This document shows, in pieces, positions 42,331 to 50,883 of a DNA stretch of 64,000 nucleotides (within the stretch, counting starts at the first letter, position 1; each line of letters opens with the position of its first letter). The stretch is from NCBI RefSeq assembly GCF_002312815.1, contig NZ_NKQJ01000004.1, positions 62,001 through 126,000 of the forward strand, read 5' to 3'. Below the pieces are notes generated by a model. The model was not told the DNA's origin, ran no database searches, and was given only the letters and a program-made list of their open reading frames with translations. The position numbers and the translations under genes were made by a program. This DNA comes from Agaribacterium haliotis (lineage in GTDB: Bacteria; Pseudomonadota; Gammaproteobacteria; Pseudomonadales; Cellvibrionaceae).

Positions 42331-43725
42331 ATGAGCGATGATCTGATGACCTTTCTCGGCGAGGAAGGGCCGGGAAAAGCAGAGCAAGCCGCAGAGAAGC
42401 CGGCCAGTTGGAAAGTGCTAATTACCGACGACGAGCAGGACGTGCACTCGGCAACAACTTTTGCGCTTCGCAATACTAAAGTGATGGGAAGGCGCCTGGA
42501 GTTTTTGCATGCAAACTCCGCGGAAGAGGCGTTAAAAGTCCTCAAGTCTCACGATGATATTGCCGTTATTTTGCTAGACGTGGTGATGGAGACTCCCAAT
42601 GCTGGCCTGGACCTTGTTGCTGTCATTCGCAATGAGTTAAAAAACCATCGCGCGCGCATTATTCTGCGCACGGGCCAACCCAACCAGGCCCCTGAAATTG
42701 AAGTTATCCGCGACTACGATATCAACGATTACAAACTCAAGTCCGAACTGACCCAGAACAAGCTGTACGCATCGTTGACGGCGGCCATTCGCTCCTATCA
42801 GCAATTGCAGACGATAGAAGCCAGCAAAGTAGGGCTTGATCAGATTGTTCGCGCATCGGCTGAGCTGATGACTAAAAAGGGCATACACGAGTTTGCTCAG
42901 GGGGTGATTGTTCAGTTGGCGGCGCTGCTGGCGATTGAGCCGGAGGGGCTGATTTGTGTGCGTCGCAGTGGCAGCGATGAACCGCCGCAGATTATCGCGG
43001 CCGCCGGGCAGTACTGTGAATTAATTGATCACCCGCTGACGGATTTACAGAGTGAACACGAGCGCGGCATGTTGCAAGAGTGTTTAAGCAAGCGCCAGAA
43101 TATTCTCGACAAACACGGTGTGGCGCTTTATTTAGGCAGCAGCGAGCGCGGAGATATGTGTGTTTATGTCGGCAGCGCAGGGCCGGTTGGCGAAGTCGAC
43201 CGCTCCTTGCTTGAGCTTTTCTGCAGCAATATCGCTATCTGTGCCGATAACCTGGAACTGATTGATCGCCTGCGTCGTTTTGCTTATCGGGATTCATTGG
43301 TGGATCTGCCGAACAGCCACGCGCTCAATGAAAAAATTGCCAATTTGCAGGCAAGTGGTGAATTGGCAGACTACGCTCTGGTTCTGGCTGAAATCGATAA
43401 CCTCGCTGAAATTCGTGCCGCTCACGGGGCTGAAATTGGTGAGCACCTGTTAAAAAGTGTTGCAGCGCGCTTGCGCCAAAGTTTTCCTGAGGATCAAGTT
43501 GAGCTCTGTCGGGTGGCGACTAATGGTTTTGCGCTGCTTGCAAATAAAGCGGCACTTAGTTCCGAGAGCGTCGATAAGGTTTTTAGCGATGAGTTTCAAG
43601 TCGACAATACTCAGTTGCAAGTGAATGAACACAGTGAGCTTGTTGCTTTGGATGAGCTTGAGGCCGGCGATCAGGATTGGTTGCGCGCAGCAAGTTATAA
43701 GCTCAGCCCTTCTTCCTCTCGTTAG
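42331..43725 (+). CDS. Response regulator REC-DUF3369 with degenerate GGDEF domain
   Basis: A 464-residue regulator. The receiver domain (about 25-150) has phosphoacceptor Asp83 in VILLDVVMET and then LRTGQPNQAPEIEVIRDYDI. DUF3369 follows at about 155-305. The C-terminal region (about 310-460) aligns with a GGDEF domain (YRDSLVDLPNSHALNEKIA, LAEIDNLAEIRAAHGAEIGE), but the active-site loop reads RVATNGFALLA instead of GGDEF. It should therefore lack diguanylate cyclase activity and may act as a sensor or binding module. It follows the HAMP kinase by about 40 bases. Its stop overlaps the convergent pxpC stop. Confidence 0.9.
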   Translation: MSDDLMTFLGEEGPGKAEQAAEKPASWKVLITDDEQDVHSATTFALRNTKVMGRRLEFLHANSAEEALKVLKSHDDIAVILLDVVMETPNAGLDLVAVIRNELKNHRARIILRTGQPNQAPEIEVIRDYDINDYKLKSELTQNKLYASLTAAIRSYQQLQTIEASKVGLDQIVRASAELMTKKGIHEFAQGVIVQLAALLAIEPEGLICVRRSGSDEPPQIIAAAGQYCELIDHPLTDLQSEHERGMLQECLSKRQNILDKHGVALYLGSSERGDMCVYVGSAGPVGEVDRSLLELFCSNIAICADNLELIDRLRRFAYRDSLVDLPNSHALNEKIANLQASGELADYALVLAEIDNLAEIRAAHGAEIGEHLLKSVAARLRQSFPEDQVELCRVATNGFALLANKAALSSESVDKVFSDEFQVDNTQLQVNEHSELVALDELEAGDQDWLRAASYKLSPSSSR

Positions 43726-44693
43726 TTTGGGTTCCACTGCCCAAGCCAGCGCTGATAACTGGCTTGGGCCATTTCGATATTACCGAGTTTGAAATGTAGT
43801 TTTTGCCCGGGGCGCCTCTGCCCGAGGGCTTCGAGGTCACAGCGGTAAACGCAACCTAACAACGGATAACCGCCTATGCTTTGGTGCTGTTTCATCAGCA
43901 CTATCGGCTGCCCCTCTGGCGGCAACTGTATGCAGCCGGGGCTAAGCGGTGCCGACAAGCGGGGCCGTTGTGCTAATTCAAGTTTCTGCCCTTCCAGGCG
44001 CAGCCCCATTTGATTGCTCTGTGCGCCGATGCGCCACTCGCTTTGTAAAAACTCTTGCTGTTGAGCCGGGTTCAGTTGTTGCCAGTCGAAGTTCGGTATA
44101 AAGCGCAGTGCCAGCGCCGTGTCGTAGCGCGCTTGTGCGCTTGGGTGTACGCTGCTGCGGCTCTGGCGCTGTTGCTTGCGTTGGATAAACAGTAAGTCAC
44201 CTTTAGTGAGCGCTTTGCCCTGTTTGTGGCCCAGACCTTCGCGCTCGTTCATCGCATAGCTGCCGAGGCTGGGGGCGAGCTTTTGTAGACCGCCGGCGAA
44301 GGCGACATAACTATAAAGGCCAGAGCGCGCCGGGCTTAGGCTTAGCTGCTCGCCTGCAGCTAAGTTAAAGCGGCTCCAATTTTGCTCGTTCCTGCCGCCG
44401 GCCTTGATATCGTACTCGGCGCCACATACGGCAACGACACAGTCACTGTGTGCTCTGAGCTTGAAGTTTGCCATGCACAGCTGCAGTACTGGGCTGTCAG
44501 CACTATTGGCAACTAAGGCGTTGGCCCAGCGCGCGGCGTGCTCGTCGGCAACGCCGCCCACAGAAACGCCAAGGTGCAGCCAGCCGCGGCGGCCGAGGTC
44601 TTGAATACTGCAGTGCAAACCTGCTTTTTCAATGCTTAAGCTTGCTGTCTCAGCTTTCAAGTTGACCTCCGAGTTCGATAAAGCGCGCTTCAT
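43722..44693 (-). CDS. pxpC: 5-oxoprolinase subunit PxpC (biotin-dependent carboxyltransferase-like)
   Basis: PxpC works with PxpA and PxpB to cleave 5-oxoproline to glutamate using ATP. The 323-residue product shows the urea-amidolyase/allophanate-hydrolase subunit 2 pattern: IEKAGLHCSIQDLGRRGWLH, LGVSVGGVADEHAARWANAL, MGLRLEGQKL and PIVLMKQHQSIGGYPLLGCV. It overlaps the end of pxpB by 44 bases. The set removes damaged pyroglutamate, which fits a glutamate- and glutathione-handling cell. Confidence 0.92.
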   Translation of the reverse strand: MKRALSNSEVNLKAETASLSIEKAGLHCSIQDLGRRGWLHLGVSVGGVADEHAARWANALVANSADSPVLQLCMANFKLRAHSDCVVAVCGAEYDIKAGGRNEQNWSRFNLAAGEQLSLSPARSGLYSYVAFAGGLQKLAPSLGSYAMNEREGLGHKQGKALTKGDLLFIQRKQQRQSRSSVHPSAQARYDTALALRFIPNFDWQQLNPAQQQEFLQSEWRIGAQSNQMGLRLEGQKLELAQRPRLSAPLSPGCIQLPPEGQPIVLMKQHQSIGGYPLLGCVYRCDLEALGQRRPGQKLHFKLGNIEMAQASYQRWLGQWNPN

Positions 44694-45360
44694 CTATGGC
44701 TTCAAAACGCACGTGTTGCCCGGGTTTTAACAGGCATTTCTGCGCTCGCTCGGCGTTAAATAACTGCAGAGGGCAGCGGCCGATAATATTCCAGCCCCCG
44801 GGGCCTGCTTGGGGGTAGATGCCGGTCTGTCTATCGGCTATGCCGACACTGCCGGCGGCGACATGAATACGCGGACGAGCTAGGCGGGGGCTCGCCAGCT
44901 GAGGTGCAACCCAGCCGAGGTAGGGGAAACCCGGGCTAAAGCCTATGCAGAAAACCCGATAGCTGCGGCTTATATGCAGCTGAATTAGCTCTGCTGTACT
45001 CAGGCCTTTGGCTTGTGCAAGCCTTATAAGGTCGGGGGCGACACGCTCCGAGTATAAACAGGGCAGGGTTAGCACTGGCTCATTTGTACTTACCTGATCG
45101 ACGCTGCTGTAGTTTGTTAACCACTGCTCGATGGCGGCAATAAATTGCTGTGGTTTGGCCCGGGCAAAATCAAACTGCACCAGTGCTGAGCGGTAGGCGG
45201 GCACGATTTCAATAACTGGCCAGTTTTGCTGCTTTAACCAGTGGGTAAAGTTCAACAGTGCGTCGGTGCAGCTTTGGCTAAGCTCGTCACTGTCGCTATT
45301 AAAAAGTGCGAAATCGATATGCAGGGCACTTTCGTTGATTTGCCTAATGTAGGGCGTCAT
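44650..45360 (-). CDS. pxpB: 5-oxoprolinase subunit PxpB
   Basis: The 236-residue product matches allophanate hydrolase subunit 1: VEIVPAYRSALVQFD, a middle LPCLYSERVAPDLIRLA, then FCIGFSPGFPYLGWV and the conserved AAGSVGIADRQTGIYPQAGP followed by GGWNIIGRCPLQLF. The frame is open to 45495 inside pxpA. ATG 45360 (MTPYIRQINESALHIDF) is chosen because family homology starts there and it overlaps the pxpA stop by 17 bases in a typical coupled arrangement. Confidence 0.93.
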   Translation of the reverse strand: MTPYIRQINESALHIDFALFNSDSDELSQSCTDALLNFTHWLKQQNWPVIEIVPAYRSALVQFDFARAKPQQFIAAIEQWLTNYSSVDQVSTNEPVLTLPCLYSERVAPDLIRLAQAKGLSTAELIQLHISRSYRVFCIGFSPGFPYLGWVAPQLASPRLARPRIHVAAGSVGIADRQTGIYPQAGPGGWNIIGRCPLQLFNAERAQKCLLKPGQHVRFEAIDEARFIELGGQLES

Positions 45361-46069
45361 AGATAGCCCGCACAGCCAGAAGTGCTGTATTGCTGTCGCC
45401 GTGTACACAGAGGCTATCGGCTCGCAATTTGAGGATATGATCGTCGATGCTGCGAACGCAGCCGTGTTGAGCAAAGCCAAGCGCTTGCTCGACAATGATG
45501 CTCAGCTGCTCGTGCACGGCGCCATTTTGTGTGCGTGGAACAAGCAGGCCACTTTTGCTGTAGGCTCTATCGGCAAAAGTTTCGTAAATCAGCTCTACGC
45601 CGTGCTCGGCGCCGAGCCGCTCTGCTTTGTCGTTGATTGGCAGGCTTTGCAGCATCAACGCGCAGTTAAAATCTCGGGCCAGCTGAACAAGCAGAGCCAG
45701 TAGTGCAGGGTCTTTGTTGCTGTCGTTATACAGCGCACCGTGCGCTTTAATATGTCGCAGTGTCACACCCCGACGCTGACAGAGCGCCTGCAGGCTGGCA
45801 ACTTGTTCAAACAGGCTCTGCTCAAGTTTGTCGAGATCAATACTCATACTTTGGCGGCCAAAGTTGCTTCTGTCGGGATAGGACGGGTGGGCTCCGATGG
45901 CTACGCCGTACTGATCGGCGAGCTCTATGCAGTTGAGCATGCTGTGTTGATCGCCGGCATGACCGCCGCAGGCAATATTGGCCTGATCAATAAACGGCAT
46001 CAATTTGCGGTCGAGCTCGGCAGAAATCTCTCCTAAATCGCAGTTAAGTTGTAAGTGTGTAGCTGCCAC
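45344..46069 (-). CDS. pxpA: 5-oxoprolinase subunit PxpA (LamB/YcsF family)
   Basis: The 241-residue protein carries the LamB/YcsF hallmarks: LNCDLGEISAELD at the start, IDQANIACGGHAGDQHSM, GAHPSYPDRSNFGRQSM and LRHIKAHGALYNDSNKDP. PxpA is the subunit that hydrolyses activated oxoproline. It lies 18 bases downstream of dtd on the same strand and heads pxpABC. All family motifs are intact. Confidence 0.95.
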   Translation of the reverse strand: MAATHLQLNCDLGEISAELDRKLMPFIDQANIACGGHAGDQHSMLNCIELADQYGVAIGAHPSYPDRSNFGRQSMSIDLDKLEQSLFEQVASLQALCQRRGVTLRHIKAHGALYNDSNKDPALLALLVQLARDFNCALMLQSLPINDKAERLGAEHGVELIYETFADRAYSKSGLLVPRTQNGAVHEQLSIIVEQALGFAQHGCVRSIDDHILKLRADSLCVHGDSNTALLAVRAIYDALH

Positions 46070-46087
46070 GGTGTTGTCTGTGTTGTC

Positions 46088-46525
46088 TTAGTTTTCGAGC
46101 AGAAAGGTTACGGGGCCGTCGTTGAGTAGCTGGACCTTCATATCTGCACCAAATTTTCCCGTTTCCACTTGGCAGCTGCTCTGCTTTAAATGTTGTAAAA
46201 ATTCATCAAACAGTTGTTTGGCTTGTGCAGGTGCCGCTGCAGAGCTAAAGCCCGGCCTGAGCCCTTTTTTAGTTTCTGCAGCGAGGGTAAATTGACTAAT
46301 AACCAGCAGGCCACCGTTTATTTGCTGAACGTTTAGGTTCATTTTGTCATCGGCGTCACTGAACACCCGATAGTTCAGTACTTTTTCAGCCATCTTTTTT
46401 AAATTTTCAGGGCCGTCGTGTTTTTCAATTCCGACAAGTAACACCAGGCCGCTGTCAATGGCGCCAACAATCTGCTTGTCGACGCACACCGAGGCCGGCC
46501 CGCTGCGTTGCAAAAGTACTTTCAT
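46088..46525 (-). CDS. dtd: D-aminoacyl-tRNA deacylase
   Basis: Dtd removes D-amino acids, and glycine from mischarged tRNA-Ala, to protect translation. The 145-residue product has the diagnostic LLVISQFTLAAETKKGLRPG motif and the C-terminal NDGPVTF (Gly-Pro motif), plus MKVLLQRSGPASVCVD at the start. Length is normal. It lies between pip and pxpA on the same strand, a set of genes with peptide and amino-acid quality-control roles. Confidence 0.96.
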   Translation of the reverse strand: MKVLLQRSGPASVCVDKQIVGAIDSGLVLLVGIEKHDGPENLKKMAEKVLNYRVFSDADDKMNLNVQQINGGLLVISQFTLAAETKKGLRPGFSSAAAPAQAKQLFDEFLQHLKQSSCQVETGKFGADMKVQLLNDGPVTFLLEN

Positions 46526-46624
46526 GGATGGAAATTACCGCGATGTATGAAGCTGCAGTTTACACTGCTTTGTCGTCAGGCTGCTGCGTTGTCAGGCTGA
46601 TTCGGGGTTTAGCCAGCAGCGGTC

Positions 46625-47596
46625 TTAGCTGAGTTGATCGCCGCCGCGGCCGAGCTCTTCGGCGATGCTTTTGGTGGCTTTGACCAGGGCATCGGCAATG
46701 CTTGGTTCAAGTGCACTGTGGCCGGCATCGCGGATAATTTGCAGCTCTGAGTTTGGCCAACGCTTGTGTAATTCAAACGCGTTGTCGAGTGGGCACACAC
46801 AGTCGTAGCGACCGTGGATAATAATGCCGGGGATCTCCGCAATTCGATCGACATTGTTGAGTATCTGAGCCTCGTCTATAAATGCCTGATTGACAAAATA
46901 GTGCGCTTCAATGCGCGCAAGGCTCAGCGCCATATGCGGGTCGCTAAACGCGGCCACAACATCTGGATGGGGGCGCAAGGTTGCGCAGCGCCCCTCCCAC
47001 AAAGACCAAGCTTTAGCTGCGGCCATTTTGGCAAGCTCGTTGTCGCCGGTTAGTTTGCGATAATACGCAGAGATCATATTGCTGCGCTCGGTTTCGGCAA
47101 TGACAGAGACGTAATCTTGCCAATAGTCTGGAAATATACGCTCGGCGCCATCTTGGTAAAACCAGTGAAGATCGCGCTCGCGGCATAAAAAGATACCGCG
47201 CAAAATCATTGCGGATACTTTTTTGGGGTAGCGCTGAGCGTAAAGCAGCGCCAGTGTGGAACCCCAGGAGCCACCAAATAGAGCCCAGCGCTCTATCGAC
47301 AAAAATTCGCGAATCTTCTCGCAGTCTTCGATAAGTAGTTCGGTGTTGTTATTTTCAAGCTCAGCGTGAGGCTGGGAACGACCACTGCCGCGCTGATCAA
47401 ACAGCACGATGCGGTAGAGTTCCGGGTCAAAAAAGCGGCGGTCATCTTTGCCGCAGCCGGCACCCGGGCCACCGTGAAGAAAAACGATTGGCAGGCCGTC
47501 CGGGTTGCCACACTCCTCGATATAGAGAGTGTGTATAGCGTCAACCGCAAGTTCGTGGCGGGCGTAGGGTTTTATTTCCGGATACAGTGGGGTCAT
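46625..47596 (-). CDS. pip: Proline iminopeptidase
   Basis: Pip is a cytoplasmic alpha/beta hydrolase that releases N-terminal proline from peptides. The 323-residue product shows the oxyanion HGGPGAGCGKDDRRFFDPE, the nucleophile elbow ALFGGSWGSTLALLYAQ, the acid Asp in IIHGRYDCVCPLDNA and the His in DAGHSALEP. All triad residues are present. Length matches the family. Confidence 0.96.
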   Translation of the reverse strand: MTPLYPEIKPYARHELAVDAIHTLYIEECGNPDGLPIVFLHGGPGAGCGKDDRRFFDPELYRIVLFDQRGSGRSQPHAELENNNTELLIEDCEKIREFLSIERWALFGGSWGSTLALLYAQRYPKKVSAMILRGIFLCRERDLHWFYQDGAERIFPDYWQDYVSVIAETERSNMISAYYRKLTGDNELAKMAAAKAWSLWEGRCATLRPHPDVVAAFSDPHMALSLARIEAHYFVNQAFIDEAQILNNVDRIAEIPGIIIHGRYDCVCPLDNAFELHKRWPNSELQIIRDAGHSALEPSIADALVKATKSIAEELGRGGDQLS

Positions 47597-47709
47597 GGCA
47601 AGTCCTGAGCCTGGTTGTTGGCGGCTCTGTACGAGCCTGCCAACTTGCGCTTAAGTTCTTTGACCATAGTAGTACTCAGCGGCGTTTGACGAAAGCGTTC
47701 TCGGCCTTT

Positions 47710-48303
47710 TTATTCAAAGCTCAGAGGCTGACTGCGATATTCGCAATAGAACAGCTCGCTGTCGCAAATTTCGAGGATTAAATACAGGGATTCGGGCAGT
47801 TGCTCAAACAAAATGCTGGTATCGACGGCGGGCTGAAGTTCGGTATTTTGTGGCAATTCGCACTGCACACTGAAATCCTGTTGGTAATAACAGTACTGGT
47901 AGCTATCCCAGCCACAGTCTTGATTCGGGCCGCACCAACTGGAACTTAATCGCAGTGCGGATTCTAAGCTGGCCCTATTGTTAATAAATAGCTCGACGCG
48001 ATGTCGCTCGCTGCTATCTACCTGCCAGTTTGTTTCAAACAGGCCGTCGTCGATGTAAGGCGATATTGAAAGTGTGTGCTGTTGTTCGCTGGCGTTTTGA
48101 TAACTATCGACAAGGTTAAAGCTGATTAACCGGGGAGCTTCTGTGGAGCCTGGGTATTGGTGATCTGAGCTGCTACTACCGTGTTGGTCGGGGTGTTGCT
48201 CGCTGTAGCCGTGTTCGACGTACGAGCTCTCTTGGTAATAATAAGCTTCGTGGCAGGCACTTAGGCTAAACAGCAAGCTTAAGATCAGGGCGGGACGTAA
48301 CAT
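47710..48303 (-). CDS. Hypothetical lipoprotein
   Basis: A 197-residue protein with a lipobox (LLFSLSAC, lipidated Cys17). The next segment is rich in Tyr, Ser and His (YYYQESSYVEHGYSEQ). The remaining domain has six or more cysteines (for example SSWCGPNQDCGWDSYQYCYY), suggesting disulfides in the periplasm. I do not recognise the family. It lies just after the tatC terminator, whose T-run reaches its start codon, so it needs its own promoter or relies on read-through. Confidence 0.7.
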   Translation of the reverse strand: MLRPALILSLLFSLSACHEAYYYQESSYVEHGYSEQHPDQHGSSSSDHQYPGSTEAPRLISFNLVDSYQNASEQQHTLSISPYIDDGLFETNWQVDSSERHRVELFINNRASLESALRLSSSWCGPNQDCGWDSYQYCYYQQDFSVQCELPQNTELQPAVDTSILFEQLPESLYLILEICDSELFYCEYRSQPLSFE

Positions 48304-48330
48304 AAAAAAGCCTCCGTGGTGGGAGGCTTT
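48304..48330 (-). terminator. Intrinsic terminator downstream of tatC (minus strand)
   Basis: AAAGCCTCC and GGAGGCTTT form a perfect nine-base stem with a six-base loop (48307-48315 and 48322-48330). Read on the minus strand it ends in a T-run (complement of 48304-48309). The T-run directly abuts the ATG of the downstream lipoprotein gene. Confidence 0.85.
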
Positions 48331-48385
48331 AATTTAGTTTTGACGGGCTGAATTCGAGCTGAATAAGGGCCGCTAACAAAACAGC

Positions 48386-49168
48386 TTAAGGTTCTTCAGC
48401 TGTATGTTCGCTCTCATTTCGCTGTTGTTTGCGCTTGAGCATCAGCTTGCCAAAAAACAGGCCGGCTTCAAACAGCAGCCACATAGGGATGGCCAGTAAT
48501 AACTGGCTGATCACATCGGGTGGTGTCATCAGCATGCCGAGCACAAAACAGAAGACGATGACGTAGGGCCGCTTTTTACCGAGGTTTTCGGCACTCATCA
48601 TTTCTGCATAGATAAGTAAAATCGTTGCGATTGGAATTTCAAAAGCAATGCCAAAAGCAAAAAACAGCTTGGTGACAAAGGTTAAATATGAGCTGATATC
48701 GGTCATCACCGCGACACTTTCAGGGCCGATAGAGGTGAAAAACTGGAACACCAGAGGGAATACAACAAAATAGGCAAAGGCGGTGCCGGCGTAAAATAGA
48801 ACAATACTGCTGGCCATCATCGGCACCACCACGGCTTTTTCTTTTTTGTACAGCGCGGGGCCGACAAAACGCCAGATTTGGTAGAGGATGTAAGGCATGG
48901 CGACGTAAATTGACGCAAACAGTGTCAACTTAAACGGCGTTAGGAACGGAGCGGCGACATCCGTCGCAATCATGGATGTGCTTTCAGGCAAAAAGCGCTG
49001 CAGTGGCTCTGCAATAAACTCGTAGATTTCGTTGGCAAAACTAAACAGGCCAAGGAAAACCAACAGCACAGCGACTAGCGCGTGCAGCAGGCAGGATCTT
49101 AGTTCAAGCAGGTGCTCGACGAGGGGTTGGCCCTTGTCGTCATCGGGCATGCTGGAGGATGTACTCAT
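48386..49168 (-). CDS. tatC: Sec-independent protein translocase TatC
   Basis: TatC is the receptor for twin-arginine signal peptides in the Tat pathway. The 260-residue product has six transmembrane helices. Family segments include PLVEHLLELRSCLLHALVAV at the start, FLTPFKLTLFASIYVAMPYI, and FAFGIAFEIPIATILL with the conserved Glu. The C-terminal tail is charged. The start overlaps the tatB stop (ATGA). The genes tatA-tatB-tatC run together, downstream of hisI-hisE as in Pseudomonas. Confidence 0.97.
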   Translation of the reverse strand: MSTSSSMPDDDKGQPLVEHLLELRSCLLHALVAVLLVFLGLFSFANEIYEFIAEPLQRFLPESTSMIATDVAAPFLTPFKLTLFASIYVAMPYILYQIWRFVGPALYKKEKAVVVPMMASSIVLFYAGTAFAYFVVFPLVFQFFTSIGPESVAVMTDISSYLTFVTKLFFAFGIAFEIPIATILLIYAEMMSAENLGKKRPYVIVFCFVLGMLMTPPDVISQLLLAIPMWLLFEAGLFFGKLMLKRKQQRNESEHTAEEP

Positions 49169-49638
49169 GGGCGGCGAAAGTGGTCGGGGTTGGCGTTGGT
49201 TTCGCTAAAAGGGTCGTTTTCGGCCTCTTGTTTGCTCTCAGCGCTTAAGTCGCCATCGGCAGCTTGAGTGTTCTGAGCTTCGAGGCCTTCGTTGGCATCG
49301 GCATTTGCATCGCGCTCGTGTGGCACGGGCTCGTCAATACTGTTTTCAATGCGTTTGATTTCAGCCTGTATCTGGGCATCGACCTTATTGATCTCTTTTT
49401 CAATGCCTTTGCTGCTGTCTTCGAGTTCGCGCAGAGAGGCCAGGACTTGTTCGTTGTGCAGTTCGCGCCGGATCTCATCCATGCCCAGTTGTTGTTCAAA
49501 CTCGGCTTTGGTGTTGTTGATGGCTCGTTTCATGCGGCCCATCCACATAGCACCGGTGCGCAGGGCCTCGGGCAGGCGCTCGGGGCCAATAACTAGCAGG
49601 CCAACAACAACGATGACCAACAGTTCCCAGAAGCTCAT
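49165..49638 (-). CDS. tatB: Sec-independent protein translocase TatB
   Basis: TatB forms the Tat substrate receptor with TatC. The 157-residue product has an N-terminal membrane helix with the family FWELLVIVVVGLLVIGPERL, then an amphipathic helix (PEALRTGAMWMGRMKRAINN) and a coiled coil. The tail (about 95-157) is acidic and low in complexity. It starts one base from the tatA stop. Confidence 0.95.
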   Translation of the reverse strand: MSFWELLVIVVVGLLVIGPERLPEALRTGAMWMGRMKRAINNTKAEFEQQLGMDEIRRELHNEQVLASLRELEDSSKGIEKEINKVDAQIQAEIKRIENSIDEPVPHERDANADANEGLEAQNTQAADGDLSAESKQEAENDPFSETNANPDHFRRP

Positions 49639-49872
49639 TTATTTCGTTTCTTCTTTTTTGCTTTCGCTTTTAACGCTTTCGGTGGGCACTTCCTGGCTTT
49701 GTTCTTCAACCTTCTTGGTTTCTTTTTCGTCGTCGGTGACGGCCTTTTTGAAACCTTTAATGGCTCCGCCGAGGTCGCCGCCGAGGTTGCGCAGTTTTTT
49801 TGTACCGAATAGCAGCAGCACAATAACAAGAATAATGAGTAATGAAGGGATGCTAATACCGCCGAGTCCCAT
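49639..49872 (-). CDS. tatA: Sec-independent protein translocase TatA
   Basis: TatA oligomerises to permit passage of folded proteins. The 77-residue product has the short membrane helix [20 protein letters not shown], the hinge [20 protein letters not shown] and a charged tail ending SESKKEETK. Length and motifs are typical. It lies between hisE and tatB. Confidence 0.96.
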   Translation of the reverse strand: MGLGGISIPSLLIILVIVLLLFGTKKLRNLGGDLGGAIKGFKKAVTDDEKETKKVEEQSQEVPTESVKSESKKEETK

Positions 49873-49881
49873 AGTTCTACC

Positions 49882-50223
49882 TTACTTAGTTGTTGGGTTG
49901 CGAGAGGCCTTTTCTTCGAGGCCGCTCAAATCAAAACGACGGCTGAGCTCGTTCAGCACGTCTTCACTGCTACAGTCTAGGTGAGAGAGCATGACCATGG
50001 AATGAAACCATAGATCGGCAGTTTCTGCTATCAGGGCCGCTTTGTCTTCGGCACAGTGCACATCTTTTGCAGCCAATATGGTTTCAGTGGCTTCTTCACC
50101 AACTTTTTCGAGGATTTTGTTAAGCCCTTTGTGGTGTAACTGGGCAACGTAACTGCTGCCTGGCTCGCCGTTTGCCTTGCGCTCAGCGAGCACGGACTCG
50201 AGCTGGGCTAATACCTCACTCAT
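49882..50223 (-). CDS. hisE: Phosphoribosyl-ATP pyrophosphatase HisE
   Basis: HisE hydrolyses phosphoribosyl-ATP to phosphoribosyl-AMP, the second step of histidine synthesis. The 113-residue all-helical protein has the MazG-like metal motif ([20 protein letters not shown], then [16 protein letters not shown]). The start overlaps hisI by four bases. Here hisE and hisI are separate genes, not the fused HisIE of enterobacteria. Confidence 0.95.
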   Translation of the reverse strand: MSEVLAQLESVLAERKANGEPGSSYVAQLHHKGLNKILEKVGEEATETILAAKDVHCAEDKAALIAETADLWFHSMVMLSHLDCSSEDVLNELSRRFDLSGLEEKASRNPTTK

Positions 50224-50603
50224 GAGTATATATCCTTTGGGTCTTTGATAACGGCTTCAGTACTTTGCCACTGGCCATCTGTAAGGGTTTTATAAAAGCA
50301 GCTTTGCCTACCTGTGTGACAGGCGATACCGCCGAGCTGCTCGACTTCCAGCACAATCGCATCGGCGTCGCAATCGAGTTTAATGGCTTTGACTAACTGA
50401 GTGTGGCCCGAGCTCTCACCTTTGCGCCACAGTGCCTGGCGCGAGCGAGACCAGTAAGTGGCGACCATGTTCTGTGCTGTCAATTGCAAAGACTCGCGGT
50501 TCATCCAGGCCATCATCAAGATTTTTCCGCTCTGTGCATCTTGTGCAATGGCGGGGCAAAGCCCGTCGGCTGTCCATTTAATTTCGTCGAGAAAACTGCT
50601 CAC
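50220..50603 (-). CDS. hisI: Phosphoribosyl-AMP cyclohydrolase HisI
   Basis: HisI opens the adenine ring of phosphoribosyl-AMP, the third step of histidine synthesis. The 127-residue product has [12 protein letters not shown], a [18 protein letters not shown] segment, the Asp-containing metal site [16 protein letters not shown], and the zinc site [13 protein letters not shown]. It is followed by hisE and the tat genes. It lies 43 bases after xseB on the same strand. Confidence 0.96.
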   Translation of the reverse strand: MSSFLDEIKWTADGLCPAIAQDAQSGKILMMAWMNRESLQLTAQNMVATYWSRSRQALWRKGESSGHTQLVKAIKLDCDADAIVLEVEQLGGIACHTGRQSCFYKTLTDGQWQSTEAVIKDPKDIYS

Positions 50604-50646
50604 CTACTACTCCGCATACTCGGGTCATGGTTGTTGCCGCGAGGCG

Positions 50647-50883
50647 CTATTGCTCGGGCTCAAACTCGCTCAGTGTCAACTGACCATTCTGCTCTAACAG
50701 AACCTGAACTTTTTGTTCCGCGTCATTGAGGGCCTGCTGGCACTCGCGGCTCATTTTGATGCCTTTTTCAAAGTGGCTGAGGGCTTCTTCGAGGCTGAGT
50801 TCGCCGCTTTCCAGGGCCTGCACCAGAGCCTCGAGTTGGCCGAGGTTCTGTTCAAAGTTTTTAATCGCTGCTTTTTTGCTCAC
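50647..50883 (-). CDS. xseB: Exodeoxyribonuclease VII small subunit
   Basis: XseB is the small helical subunit that binds XseA in exonuclease VII. The 78-residue product reads KNFEQNLGQLEALVQALESG and ELSLEEALSHFEKGIKMSRE, which is typical. GTG 50883 is chosen over the upstream frame start at 50910 because a GGAGG lies six bases upstream. In many gammaproteobacteria xseB heads xseB-ispA-dxs; here hisI-hisE-tatABC follows instead. Confidence 0.94.
   Translation of the reverse strand: MSKKAAIKNFEQNLGQLEALVQALESGELSLEEALSHFEKGIKMSRECQQALNDAEQKVQVLLEQNGQLTLSEFEPEQ

Noticed and set aside
49292-49984. 230-codon plus-strand frame across tatA/tatB
   Set aside because: Serine/arginine-rich shadow antisense to tatA, tatB and hisE, which have firm family matches.
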